A stretch of DNA of 64,000 bases, from positions 5,022,001-5,086,000 of the forward strand of contig NZ_CP080998.1 in assembly GCF_019645835.1 (NCBI RefSeq), written 5' to 3'. The translations under genes were made by a program, and so were the position numbers. This DNA is from Mycolicibacterium holsaticum DSM 44478 = JCM 12374 (GTDB lineage: Bacteria > Actinomycetota > Actinomycetes > Mycobacteriales > Mycobacteriaceae). Below, in pieces: positions 1 to 8,287 of the stretch. Numbering within the stretch: the first letter of the stretch is position 1; each line of letters opens with the position of its first letter. The notes beneath the pieces were generated by a model. The model was not told where the DNA came from and made no database searches. It worked only from the letters and a program-made list of their open reading frames with translations.

Positions 1-677
1 ACTGTGTCGGCCAACCTCGCAAGCTCACCCACGGTAAGACTGAACGGCGTTCGCGGCCAGTCGCCGCGCAACGCCTTCCACAATCGTGGACGGCTAGACA
101 GCCACGCCTGCGACTTCGGCGGCAGGTCGAACATCATCTGACCACCGGGAAAGCGGCGCGCGCATTCCCCTATCAGGTTGAGCGCCTCGGCAGGCTCCAG
201 GTAAGGCAGGAGCCCCTCGGCGGTGATGAACACACCGTCCTCTGGGTTCACCACTTCCATCCAGCTGAAATCCAGTACCGATCGAGCACACGTCGACATG
301 CGGGGTGAATCGGGCAGCAACTGCTGCCGAAGCTCGATATTGGGCGGCAAGTCCAAGGTAAGCCAACGAAATTCGTGGCCGACGCCCGCGGCATCAAGGC
401 GCCAGAAACTGGTCTGCATCCCTTCACCGAGGGCGACCACGGTGGCTCTGGGGTGAGTGGAGAGATAACGGCGGGTACCGTCGTCGAAGGCAAGCGCCCG
501 CAGCGCGAGATCTTGCCGTTCGGCGGGGAGCGCAAACTTGCTGAAGTCGTAATCGATTGAATCCACCAGGCGTATCGCCATCGGATCGTCGATGATCGCA
601 TCGGATCGCCGTGCTTCGTTCGCGCGGCACCACAACGTCACCAATGCCGTGTCGGGCAACGGCATGACGTCGGTCAT
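1..677 (-). CDS. SAM-dependent methyltransferase, LCM family (3' end outside window)
   Basis: The reading frame starts at an ATG at 677 (GGAG about 10 bases upstream) and runs open through the left edge, so 225 codons are visible and the C-terminus is missing. The hallmarks of the leucine-carboxyl-methyltransferase-like family are in order: an N-terminal FDDGTRRYL segment (about residues 64-72), SAM-binding motif I VVALGEGMQTS (80-90), LDLPP with its acidic residue (109-112) and ITAEGLLPYL (151-160). Family members methylate O atoms of small molecules or lipids in mycobacteria, but most have no proven substrate. It is divergent from the GT4 gene with about 150 bp between them. From its place beside glycosyltransferases I infer a role in decorating the surface glycolipid. 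Motif I has GEGMQT where the family usually has GAGLDT, so substrate and activity are open. Confidence 0.8.
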   Translation of the reverse strand, partial: MTDVMPLPDTALVTLWCRANEARRSDAIIDDPMAIRLVDSIDYDFSKFALPAERQDLALRALAFDDGTRRYLSTHPRATVVALGEGMQTSFWRLDAAGVGHEFRWLTLDLPPNIELRQQLLPDSPRMSTCARSVLDFSWMEVVNPEDGVFITAEGLLPYLEPAEALNLIGECARRFPGGQMMFDLPPKSQAWLSSRPRLWKALRGDWPRTPFSLTVGELARLADT

Positions 678-827
678 GGGAGAGGTGCTCCTTGCATCGC
701 TTCTTCGCTCCACGCACTCAGTTCGCTGTACCCAGACGCTCAGGTGAGCGAGATGAAGGGTACGTCAACCCATATTCGTAGCACCCCTTACCGATTAAGG
801 TTTGCAGGTTGGGCATAAACTTTGCCC

Positions 828-2045
828 GTGCCTGCCGCCCGGCCATCGCGCGTGAAAACCGGACGTCGCGTGGAAAAAACATCGCGCTACGAGAACCCCG
901 GCACGCGGGTGGTGGTGGTCTCGAACGTCAGTAGTTTCGGCGGCGGCGGCGTCGTCGGATTCCGGGACATCTTGTTGGGGCTGCGGGAAAAGCGGCCAGA
1001 CGTTGATCTGGTCGCGGTCATCCCGCAGAAGGGGGCCGTCGCAGAGCGATGCACTAGCGACGGTATCCAAACCGTCATCGGTTGGACACCGTGGTGGGCT
1101 TTTGGCAAATGGCGGCGTTTCGGCAGAGTCGAGCCGCACGCGCTTATCGGCTGGCTGCCCTACACCGCACTGCTTCTGCCAGGCATTGTGCAGGCGTTGC
1201 GGCTTTTTGTCCGATTGCGTCCGACGATGGTGCTCACGAACACGATGACCATTCCATCGCACGCAATCGCCGCCAAGATCCTCGGCATCCCCCACCACTG
1301 GATAGTCCGGGAGTTCGGCAGAGACGACCATCGACTCTGGTTCCTGTTCGGCTATCGCCGAACCGTCCACCTGATCGGTCGACTATCGGAGTCGGTGATC
1401 TGCAATTCCCACGCCGTCGAGCAGGCCATGCTGGCGTTGAGCCCCAGCATGAAGACACACGTGATCTACCCCGCCGTCGACAGCGCGCTGGGCACTCCAC
1501 CGAAGAGGTGTCCCGGTGAGCGCATGCGCACGATCCTGGTCGGCTACTTTTCCGCCGCCAAGGGACAGCATCTAGCCATCGAGGCCATTGCTATCGCCCG
1601 AAATGCCGGTATCGATATCGAGTTGACATTGTTGGGCCCCGGAAGCCCTGAACCACTTGGTCGTGTTGCTCGACGCTTGGGCGTAGACGATCTCGTGAGC
1701 ATCCACGGACCGACACGCGATCTGCAACCGTATTGGGCCGCCGCCCACGTGGGCCTGATGTGCAGCCACCAAGAGGCGTTCGGCCGCGTCACCGTCGAGG
1801 CGATGAGAGCGGGACTGCCGGTATGCGGAACGGACTCAGGTGGCACACCGGAGATCATCCAACCAGGAGTCACCGGACTGCTCAGCCCACCCGGAGACGC
1901 AAAGGCACTCGCCGCCAACCTGATCGCCCTCGAGTCAGACGAACGGCTACGACGAAACCTCGCTGCCGGCGCCCTGGAAAGAGCCAGACACTTCGATCGC
2001 GCCCGTCACGACGACGAACTCGTCGCCATACTCGAGTTATCCTGA
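828..2045 (+). CDS. GT4-family glycosyltransferase
   Basis: Predicted GT-B fold retaining glycosyltransferase of about 405 residues. It has a glycine-rich N-terminal NVSSFGGGGVVGFRD loop and the C-terminal donor-binding block HQEAFGRVTVEAMRAGLPV, which carries the EX7E signature of family GT4, followed by GTDSGGTPEII. Such enzymes transfer an activated sugar (dTDP-rhamnose, GDP- or UDP-sugar) to a lipid or sugar acceptor on the cytoplasmic side. The start is uncertain: TTG 822, GTG 828, GTG 852 and GTG 870 are all in frame and no ribosome site is clear. Its last 40 bases overlap tail-to-tail with the PE-PPE gene on the other strand. Together with the GT1 gene at 8288 it would add at least two sugars to the lipid built by this island. 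The acceptor is not known. Confidence 0.85.
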   Translation: MPAARPSRVKTGRRVEKTSRYENPGTRVVVVSNVSSFGGGGVVGFRDILLGLREKRPDVDLVAVIPQKGAVAERCTSDGIQTVIGWTPWWAFGKWRRFGRVEPHALIGWLPYTALLLPGIVQALRLFVRLRPTMVLTNTMTIPSHAIAAKILGIPHHWIVREFGRDDHRLWFLFGYRRTVHLIGRLSESVICNSHAVEQAMLALSPSMKTHVIYPAVDSALGTPPKRCPGERMRTILVGYFSAAKGQHLAIEAIAIARNAGIDIELTLLGPGSPEPLGRVARRLGVDDLVSIHGPTRDLQPYWAAAHVGLMCSHQEAFGRVTVEAMRAGLPVCGTDSGGTPEIIQPGVTGLLSPPGDAKALAANLIALESDERLRRNLAAGALERARHFDRARHDDELVAILELS

Positions 2046-3634
2046 CGCGCATCCCCGGTAGCGGTGGAATCTTCCCTGTTGGAGGAGTCGCTATCGTGCG
2101 TATTCGTCGACGATGCCCTGTGCGGCATGAATTTCCGCAAGTTGATATTCGTTCTGCTTAGTGTGGTTGAGATCGTCGAGTTATTGGGGACGACCGATAG
2201 ATCCGTTCGCGTCGTCGCGGCAGCCGGACCCTCATCGCTCGACATCACATCCGCGGTTTCCGAATCCACATCGGGATCGGACACCTCGGTGTCGTCACCG
2301 GCCGACGACTCCGACATCGACTCCGCGGTCTCAACCGCGACAGAATCGACCCCGCCGGACAACACATTGGCCGCCCCCGAATCCACATCGGGATCGGCCA
2401 CGTCGGTGTCGTCACCGGCCGACGACTCCGACGCCGATTCTGTAGCCTCAACCGGGGCAGAACCAGACCCCACGAAATTCATCTCTTCTCCACCGACACC
2501 AAATGCGCCAGGTCTCCGTGTCCCGAACGGTCGAAATCCCAAGATGGTCTCGATCCCGTTGTCCACACCCACCGGGATGGCAGCGACGATGTTCTTGGCG
2601 AATTCGATCGGGTTCTCGAAGTAGAAAACATTGAACGGCGTCCGAACTCCCGGACTGACGCTGCGGTCGTAGGCCGACTCGATTATCACCCGCAAGACCG
2701 GATCCAATGTATCGGCCAGGGCGTGCCCGATGAATGGGATACGCTGCACCGGTTTCAGCAACGGGAGCACGTCGGCAGGGATCAGGTAATAACGGGTGTC
2801 TCCGTACTGCCCCTGATCAAGCACTCCCGGGTCGCTGAGGCTGTGACTCCCATAGCTGCCGTGAGACTGAGTGATTCCCATGTAGGCATTTAAGGTCGCC
2901 AGCAGGTTCAGGGGATTCAACGGAAAGTCCGAGAAACCGTCGTACTGAAGCGCGATATTGACTGTCAGATACCGGGTGTCAGTCGATATCGGCACGGGTA
3001 TCGACTGATCTGGCCAACGCCCGAAGAGCAGGAATGTCACTATTCCTGTCGTATCTCGTGAGCTCAATCCTCCGTTCGGTCGTGGCGCGCCGATGACCAC
3101 GAATACGACATTGGGGCCTTCGCCCTCAGCGTATTCGGCGGCCAATCGTTGCTTTTCGAGCAGTGCGATGGTGGCACTCTGTGAATAACCGAAAACTATG
3201 AAGGTGTCGGATACGGACGGTGCGGCGGAGTCCACGTCTTTGTTGTAGTCGCAGACACTGGAGGTGAGACAGCTGTGGAGGGCTGCGCCTCCTTTGCGGA
3301 TGGATTCTCCGATTTTCAAACGTCCGTAGTTGGGCCAGTTCTCTTCGGGTGTGATGACCGCGACGCTGTTGTATGGCCCCTGCGGAATGCCATTCAAGGC
3401 TGGTGCCGTGGCCGCGGGTGAAACGAAGTTGTTCACCGCTTCGCTCATGTACTGCCGCACGTAAGGAATCGTGTCCGGTGGCGTCGAGAGCGGATGTCCG
3501 GTGCCGCCCATAATGAGAACGGTGGTGCTCGCGAGCGCGACAAAAGTGAAGGTCATCGCCGCAACAAGGATCACGAGCGTAGCCGCGACCACAGCCGAAA
3601 TGATCGCCACGCCGGCACGAAGCGCTACATGCAT
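2006..3634 (-). CDS. Chp-like PE-PPE-domain alpha/beta hydrolase / lipid acyltransferase with acidic tail
   Basis: 542-residue protein with an N-terminal hydrophobic segment (residues 10-40) that should anchor it in the membrane with the catalytic domain outside. The domain is PE-PPE type (PF08237, serine hydrolase fold): nucleophile elbow GYSQS (149-153, Ser151), then GAPRPNGG and YLTVNI blocks. There is no PE domain. This architecture matches the cutinase-like Chp1/Chp2 proteins, which act as acyltransferases finishing sulfolipid and diacyl- or polyacyl-trehalose in M. tuberculosis, and the related enzyme of trehalose polyphleate synthesis. The last 150 residues are a low-complexity acidic S/D/E/T tail containing a 39-residue tandem repeat. 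With the PapA-like gene at 9773 it suggests an acyltransferase pair. The substrate is inferred only from family and context. Confidence 0.82.
   Translation of the reverse strand: MHVALRAGVAIISAVVAATLVILVAAMTFTFVALASTTVLIMGGTGHPLSTPPDTIPYVRQYMSEAVNNFVSPAATAPALNGIPQGPYNSVAVITPEENWPNYGRLKIGESIRKGGAALHSCLTSSVCDYNKDVDSAAPSVSDTFIVFGYSQSATIALLEKQRLAAEYAEGEGPNVVFVVIGAPRPNGGLSSRDTTGIVTFLLFGRWPDQSIPVPISTDTRYLTVNIALQYDGFSDFPLNPLNLLATLNAYMGITQSHGSYGSHSLSDPGVLDQGQYGDTRYYLIPADVLPLLKPVQRIPFIGHALADTLDPVLRVIIESAYDRSVSPGVRTPFNVFYFENPIEFAKNIVAAIPVGVDNGIETILGFRPFGTRRPGAFGVGGEEMNFVGSGSAPVEATESASESSAGDDTDVADPDVDSGAANVLSGGVDSVAVETAESMSESSAGDDTEVSDPDVDSETADVMSSDEGPAAATTRTDLSVVPNNSTISTTLSRTNINLRKFMPHRASSTNTHDSDSSNREDSTATGDARQDNSSMATSSSS
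2261..2470. repeat. 117-bp tandem repeat inside the Chp-like gene
   Basis: Two copies of a unit of about 117 bases, beginning at 2261 and 2378, encode the SESSAGDDT...DPDVDS acidic tail of the Chp-like protein. The first 60 bases of each copy are almost identical, and the second copy fades out near 2470. The period is a multiple of three, so gain or loss of a unit would keep the frame. Confidence 0.85.
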
Positions 3635-3824
3635 CCTGAGTCCTCCCTCTCAGGGGCCCCGCGACTTGCCATCACACGGAGCAGCGACCATTATGACGCA
3701 TAATTATCGTCGGCGTAAAAATATCCTTGTTCGGGGCGCGCGGGTAGGCGTTCGCCTGTTGGTGCCGTTGCGTCGTTGATACGATCCCGAATCGCCTAGA
3801 CCCGGCCATTTTTGGGCCGTCACC

Positions 3825-5489
3825 ATGAGGAGCGTGATTGTGCCTGACGGCGACGTGACTGGGCGAGAGGCAGAGCGCGTCGAGTGGGACGTCATCGTCG
3901 TAGGTGCCGGCATGGGCGGTGGCATGCTCGGCCACCGGTTGGCCCGCGCGGGCCGCCGAGTGCTGTTCGTGGAAAAGGGACGCTCGACACTTCCCGGGGC
4001 ACCAGGAACGATCCGATCGGCGATGCCCGAAATAGCTGAGCCGCAGGCCGCCCGGGCAAAAAACACCTACTTCGACACCCTGGCCCGTGGCGGACGCAGC
4101 ACCGATGAAATCACAGACATCAGCGGCCGCGGCCCGAAACGATTCGTGCCGTTCATCGGTAGCGGAACCGGCGGGTCATCGGCGCTCTACGGCATGGTCT
4201 GCGAACGGTTTTTCGTCGACGATTTCACCCCCCGCCAACACTTCACCGACCCCGGTGAGTCCACCGTGCCGGAGACGTGGCCGATCTCTTATGACCAGCT
4301 GGCGCCGTGGTACTCGCAGGCAGAGAAGCTGCTCGGGGTGCGCGGCCAACCCGATCCCCTTCGGCCGGAGGCGGTGAATGTCGGCTTGCCGGCCGCACCA
4401 CCCTTTTCCGTCGATAACCAGCCGCTGGTCAACTACCTGACGGGGCGCGGATTACACCCCTATCACCTGCCGATGGCTTGTGACTACACCGATGCCTGCA
4501 CAACCTGTCAGGCCTACCTTTGCGCGAAATCGTGCAAGAACGACGGTGCCCGGTGCGGGGTCCTACCTGCCGTCACCGAATACGGCGCTCACTTGCTGGC
4601 CGAATGCCGAGTCGTGCGACTCGAATCTGACCGCACACGGGTCCAGACCGTGATCTGCCAGCACCGGTCCGACATGCTGGCGCTGAAAGCGAAGGTCGTG
4701 GTCCTGGCCGCAGGGGCCCTGGCCACGCCGGTGCTGTTGCTCAACTCCCGGTCCCAGCATTGGCCTCGCGGGCTGGCCAACGGCTCAGACATGGTGGGCC
4801 GCAACCTGATGCGTCACCTGATGGACTGGATCGCGGTTTGGCCCCATGGCAGTAGCAAGATCACAGCCGAGAACAAGGAAATCGGGCTCAACGACTTCTA
4901 TTTCATGGAAGGCCAAAAGTACGGCACGGTGCAGTCAGCCGCCTCGATGGCTTCGTTGGCGCCTCTGGACATGTTGATGAACCAACCGCGGTGGACATCG
5001 AGGGCGCTACGGCTGATGAGCGCCGCTGCGCGGCCCATCTACAACCAGGTGGTCAGTGGCGCATTGGTGCTTGTCGCGATGATGGAGGACTTGCCATATC
5101 TCGACAATCGAGTCCTCCCGAGCGACCAGCCAAGTTTCGACGGGCGCCAGCGACTGCGGCTTCAATATCGCATCCACCCGAGCGAGATCGAACGCCGCAA
5201 GGTGTTCTTGCGCCACCTCAATGAGGTGCTGCAGCCCTTCCGCACGCTGACCCTGCGCCAAGCCGACAACAACCAAACCCTTGGACACGTGTGCGGTACG
5301 TGCCGATTTGGCACCGACCCCACCAGCAGCGTGCTTAATCCGCAAAACCGTGCCCACGAAGTCGACAACCTCTATGTGGTGGACGCCTCGTTCTTCCCGT
5401 CGAGCACCGGCCTCAACCCGAGCCTGACCGTCGCCGCTAATGCCTTGCGGGTCGCAGAGCACATCAACGCGGCCCATTTCGCCACATAA
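3825..5489 (+). CDS. GMC-family FAD oxidoreductase with cysteine cluster
   Basis: 554-residue flavoprotein of the glucose-methanol-choline oxidoreductase family. The N-terminal VIVVGAGMGGG (about 24-33) is the FAD dinucleotide-binding loop, closed by an acidic residue in LFVEKG. The C-terminal signature STGLNPSLTVAANALRVAEHI is present, with the HVCGTCRFG segment before it. These enzymes oxidise alcohols on sugars, sterols or lipids. Unusual is a cysteine-rich stretch at about residues 220-245 (DACTTCQAYLCAKSCKND), with six Cys in 26 residues, which could bind a metal or Fe-S centre. Similar insertions exist in a subset of bacterial GMC enzymes, as far as I recall. Start ATG 3825 is chosen; GTG 3837 is an alternative. 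The hydrolase gene follows after 50 bases on the same strand, so the two probably form one transcript. Substrate unknown. Confidence 0.85.
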   Translation: MRSVIVPDGDVTGREAERVEWDVIVVGAGMGGGMLGHRLARAGRRVLFVEKGRSTLPGAPGTIRSAMPEIAEPQAARAKNTYFDTLARGGRSTDEITDISGRGPKRFVPFIGSGTGGSSALYGMVCERFFVDDFTPRQHFTDPGESTVPETWPISYDQLAPWYSQAEKLLGVRGQPDPLRPEAVNVGLPAAPPFSVDNQPLVNYLTGRGLHPYHLPMACDYTDACTTCQAYLCAKSCKNDGARCGVLPAVTEYGAHLLAECRVVRLESDRTRVQTVICQHRSDMLALKAKVVVLAAGALATPVLLLNSRSQHWPRGLANGSDMVGRNLMRHLMDWIAVWPHGSSKITAENKEIGLNDFYFMEGQKYGTVQSAASMASLAPLDMLMNQPRWTSRALRLMSAAARPIYNQVVSGALVLVAMMEDLPYLDNRVLPSDQPSFDGRQRLRLQYRIHPSEIERRKVFLRHLNEVLQPFRTLTLRQADNNQTLGHVCGTCRFGTDPTSSVLNPQNRAHEVDNLYVVDASFFPSSTGLNPSLTVAANALRVAEHINAAHFAT

Positions 5490-5539
5490 CTCCATCGCCG
5501 CCTTCATTCGGCGGTGGGAGCGCGGATAGCATCGCAAAC

Positions 5540-6358
5540 GTGGGTCTGTTCGTGCTCGAATCCGGTCCGGTCGATGCGCCCGCCGTCGTGTTCCTGCACG
5601 GCGGGATGATGAGCGGCTGGACCTGGGAGCCTGTGGTCGAGCGGATGGCGCATCACCGTTGTCTCGTACCGGACCTGCCGCAATACGGTAAGAGTTTCTG
5701 GGAGGGTCCCTTCGAGATGAGCCGAGCCGCGGATGCGGTCGCAGAACTCATCCGCACCCGGGTCAGGCGAGGTCGAGCGCACCTGGTCGGGTTTTCACTC
5801 GGAGCCCAGGTGGGCGTACAAGTTTTGGCAACCGCGCCTCAGGTCGTCGACCGGGCGGTGCTGAGCAGCGCGTTCGTCAACACGATGCCCGCACCGCAGG
5901 TAACGCGCCGCGTCGCGGGAGCGTTTGCCCGCAGCGACCTGTTCCGATGGATGCTGATCACCCGCCATTGGGATGCTCGCCACGCGGCCAAGCACCAAAG
6001 CTACGAAGAGGACGCACGCCTCAATTCCGGCACACAGTTTGCCCACATTGCCGCAGCCTCCGCGGGTTTCACTCTCCCCAACGGGCTCGATCAATCGCAC
6101 GCGCCAACGCTATTCGTCGCCGGCGGTAAGGAGTTGCGGTTAGTACGTCGCTCGGCCGCAGCGCTCGCGCAGTCGATGCCGAACGCGGTCAACCGGGTCG
6201 CACTCGGCATGGGCCACAACTGGCCGCTGAGCAATCCGGACCTCTTTTCCCGTACCGTCGACTCCTGGCTCCGCGACGCAGACCTGCCCCACGAGCTCGA
6301 ACCGCTGGCTTCCCGCCGTCAGCCGTCGACCGAAAGTAGAGCTGAATCTTTGGATTAG
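5540..6358 (+). CDS. alpha/beta-fold hydrolase
   Basis: 272-residue single-domain alpha/beta hydrolase starting at GTG 5540. Visible motifs are the oxyanion-hole HGG (20-22), the nucleophile elbow GFSLG (84-88, Ser86) and the C-terminal MGHNWPL with the likely catalytic His. No signal peptide or membrane segment is seen, so it should be cytoplasmic. Family members are esterases, lipases, thioesterases or C-C hydrolases. It lies 50 bases after the GMC oxidoreductase and ends 4 bases from the convergent Gfo/Idh gene. I infer co-expression with the GMC gene and a role in the glycolipid island, possibly thioesterase or deacylation; no substrate can be assigned. Confidence 0.85.
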   Translation: MGLFVLESGPVDAPAVVFLHGGMMSGWTWEPVVERMAHHRCLVPDLPQYGKSFWEGPFEMSRAADAVAELIRTRVRRGRAHLVGFSLGAQVGVQVLATAPQVVDRAVLSSAFVNTMPAPQVTRRVAGAFARSDLFRWMLITRHWDARHAAKHQSYEEDARLNSGTQFAHIAAASAGFTLPNGLDQSHAPTLFVAGGKELRLVRRSAAALAQSMPNAVNRVALGMGHNWPLSNPDLFSRTVDSWLRDADLPHELEPLASRRQPSTESRAESLD

Positions 6359-6361
6359 CGT

Positions 6362-7354
6362 CTAGGTGGGCTCACGAACCGGAAGTCCGGCGGCACGATA
6401 GATCGCATCGATCACGGTCATATTCTCGACAGCTTCCGCTGCGGTCGTCTTCACCGGTTCACCACGCAGAACCGCCGCGGCGAAGGCGTCCAGTTGATAG
6501 TCGTAGGTGGTGCGCGCCCGAAAGAAGCGCTCCACGCGGTGACCGTCGGCAGACCGAACCGAGAACTGCTGGAAGGGGATCACCGGATGGAGCCGAAGCT
6601 CACCTCGGTCCCCCACCACCCTGGCAGTGACATGCGGCAGATCCGCCGACCACAGTGAACAGCGGAGCCCGCCGGTGTGCCCGTCGGCAAAACGCAGCTC
6701 GGCGGTCATCGCGCGATCCACCTGAGACCCACGCAATTTCGCCTGTGCGGAAACAACTTCCGGGGTCGAACCGCCGAACGTACGCAGCATGTCGACCACA
6801 TAACTGCCGAGATCCATGAGGGCGCCGCCGCCGAGCGAGAAATTGTAGGCATTCGCCGAAAACCTCGGCACCCAAAAGCAGTCGGCCGCCTCGACGCGCA
6901 GCAGTGTGCCGAGTTCCCCCGACGCGATAATCTGCTCAACGCGTGATGCGAACGGGTGGTAACGATAGTGAAATGCCTCCATGACCACGCGGTCCGACTT
7001 CGCCGCCAGATCAGCGATTTCGCGCGCCTCGGCCGCGTTGGCGGTGAACGGCTTTTCACATATGACGTGCTTACCCGCCTCGAGCGCGGCTCGTGTCCAC
7101 CTGCCATGCAAGGCATTCGGCAATGGGTTGTAGACCGCATCCACATCCGGATCGCTGATCAGAGCTTCGTAACTGTCGTGCACTCGCGCGATACCATGTT
7201 TGGCGGCGAATTGCCGGGCGCGCGACGTATCACGCGCTGCCACTGCCGCGACGACGACCTCGGCGTTGCGTTTGGCCGGCTTGATCAGCGACGCGGGTGC
7301 AATGCGGGCCGCTCCCAGAATGCCGATCCGTACCAGAGCCTCGCCGTCAGGCAT
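6362..7354 (-). CDS. Gfo/Idh/MocA-family NAD(P)-dependent sugar oxidoreductase
   Basis: 330-residue oxidoreductase with an N-terminal Rossmann fold (VRIGILGAARIAPASL) and the family's EKP motif in HVICEKPFTANAAEA, where Lys is the conserved catalytic or cofactor-contacting residue, followed by MEAFHYRYHP. The C-terminal half has the typical sheet domain with GGGALMDLGSYVVDMLR. Relatives oxidise or reduce a ring hydroxyl of (nucleotide-) sugars, for example sugar 3-ketoreductases. It is the last gene of a minus-strand run GT1 - TylF methyltransferase - Gfo/Idh, with 37 and 67 bases between them, so it probably modifies a sugar used or transferred by these enzymes. A nearby GTG (position 7330, before RIGILGAA) is an alternative start. 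Confidence 0.85.
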   Translation of the reverse strand: MPDGEALVRIGILGAARIAPASLIKPAKRNAEVVVAAVAARDTSRARQFAAKHGIARVHDSYEALISDPDVDAVYNPLPNALHGRWTRAALEAGKHVICEKPFTANAAEAREIADLAAKSDRVVMEAFHYRYHPFASRVEQIIASGELGTLLRVEAADCFWVPRFSANAYNFSLGGGALMDLGSYVVDMLRTFGGSTPEVVSAQAKLRGSQVDRAMTAELRFADGHTGGLRCSLWSADLPHVTARVVGDRGELRLHPVIPFQQFSVRSADGHRVERFFRARTTYDYQLDAFAAAVLRGEPVKTTAAEAVENMTVIDAIYRAAGLPVREPT

Positions 7355-7390
7355 GCGCGCGCTGTGAGGATGAATCCGGCCATGGCTCCG

Positions 7391-8221
7391 CTATTTTCGC
7401 CAAAACACGCCCGTTCCATCGATGTCGATGATTTCCGCGGATATCCCGTGCTGCTTGCGATAGTCGGTGACAGCCTTTTCACACGCCTTTACCGCCAGGT
7501 AATCGTCGATGATGCAGAAGCCTCCCGGCGACAACCGTGGGTACAGCGCGTCCAAGGCCTGGATCGTGGACTCATAAAGGTCACCGTCGAGCCGCAACAC
7601 GGAGATGCGTTCGATGGGGGCGTCGTGCAGGGTGTCCTTGAACCACCCTGGGAGAAAACGAACTTGGGCGTCGAGCAACCCGTAACGCTCGAAGTTCGCT
7701 CTTACCTCCGCTTCTGACACACCCAATATGCCGGCTGCGAACTCTGCCCTGATCCCTTTGTCCGCCGCATAATTAGCGGTGTCAGAGCGCGGAACCCCCT
7801 GAAAAGAATCACACAACCACACGCTGCGAGTTGTGTCGCCATATGCCGCCAACACGGCCCGCATCAAAATGCATGCGCCGCCGCGCCATACCCCGGTTTC
7901 GACGAGATCACCGGGGACGTCCTCGGCCAGGACGGTTTCCACGCAACGCTGCAGGCTGGTCAGCCTCTTCATGCCGATCATCGTCTCGGCCTCAGGCGGC
8001 CAGTCCAGACCCGCTTCGCGCAGGTGTTGATTCCGCAGACCCGCACCTCTGAGCTTGGGGGCAACAGTGTTGACCGTCTTGAGCAGCAGACGCCGCCGCA
8101 ACGGCCAGTCCGAGGGTGGGCGCTCATGCATCCCGTATCGGGTCAGGTTGCGTCGAAGCAGATCCAGATACAGAGCGCGCACGTCGTAGTCGGTGATGGT
8201 CAAAATCGCCCAATCTCGCAC
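7391..8221 (-). CDS. TylF/MycF-type sugar O-methyltransferase
   Basis: 276-residue SAM- and metal-dependent methyltransferase of the TylF (macrocin O-methyltransferase, PF05711) family. Visible are the SAM loop LVETGVWRGGACILM, VWLCDSFQGVP, and the metal-binding acidic cluster RLDGDLYESTIQAL...CIIDDY near the C-terminus. In mycobacteria this family includes the rhamnosyl O-methyltransferases (Rmt type) of glycopeptidolipid loci. Here it sits between the GT1 glycosyltransferase and the Gfo/Idh enzyme on the same strand, so methylation of a rhamnose or other deoxysugar on the island's glycolipid is the likely role. Start is a GTG at 8221; the family's N-terminal region is complete. Confidence 0.85.
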   Translation of the reverse strand: MRDWAILTITDYDVRALYLDLLRRNLTRYGMHERPPSDWPLRRRLLLKTVNTVAPKLRGAGLRNQHLREAGLDWPPEAETMIGMKRLTSLQRCVETVLAEDVPGDLVETGVWRGGACILMRAVLAAYGDTTRSVWLCDSFQGVPRSDTANYAADKGIRAEFAAGILGVSEAEVRANFERYGLLDAQVRFLPGWFKDTLHDAPIERISVLRLDGDLYESTIQALDALYPRLSPGGFCIIDDYLAVKACEKAVTDYRKQHGISAEIIDIDGTGVFWRK

Positions 8222-8287
8222 ACCAGCATTTTCGGCGCTGAGTCTAGACTTGCGCGGACGTCAATTATTGACGTTTCCATGGATCGC

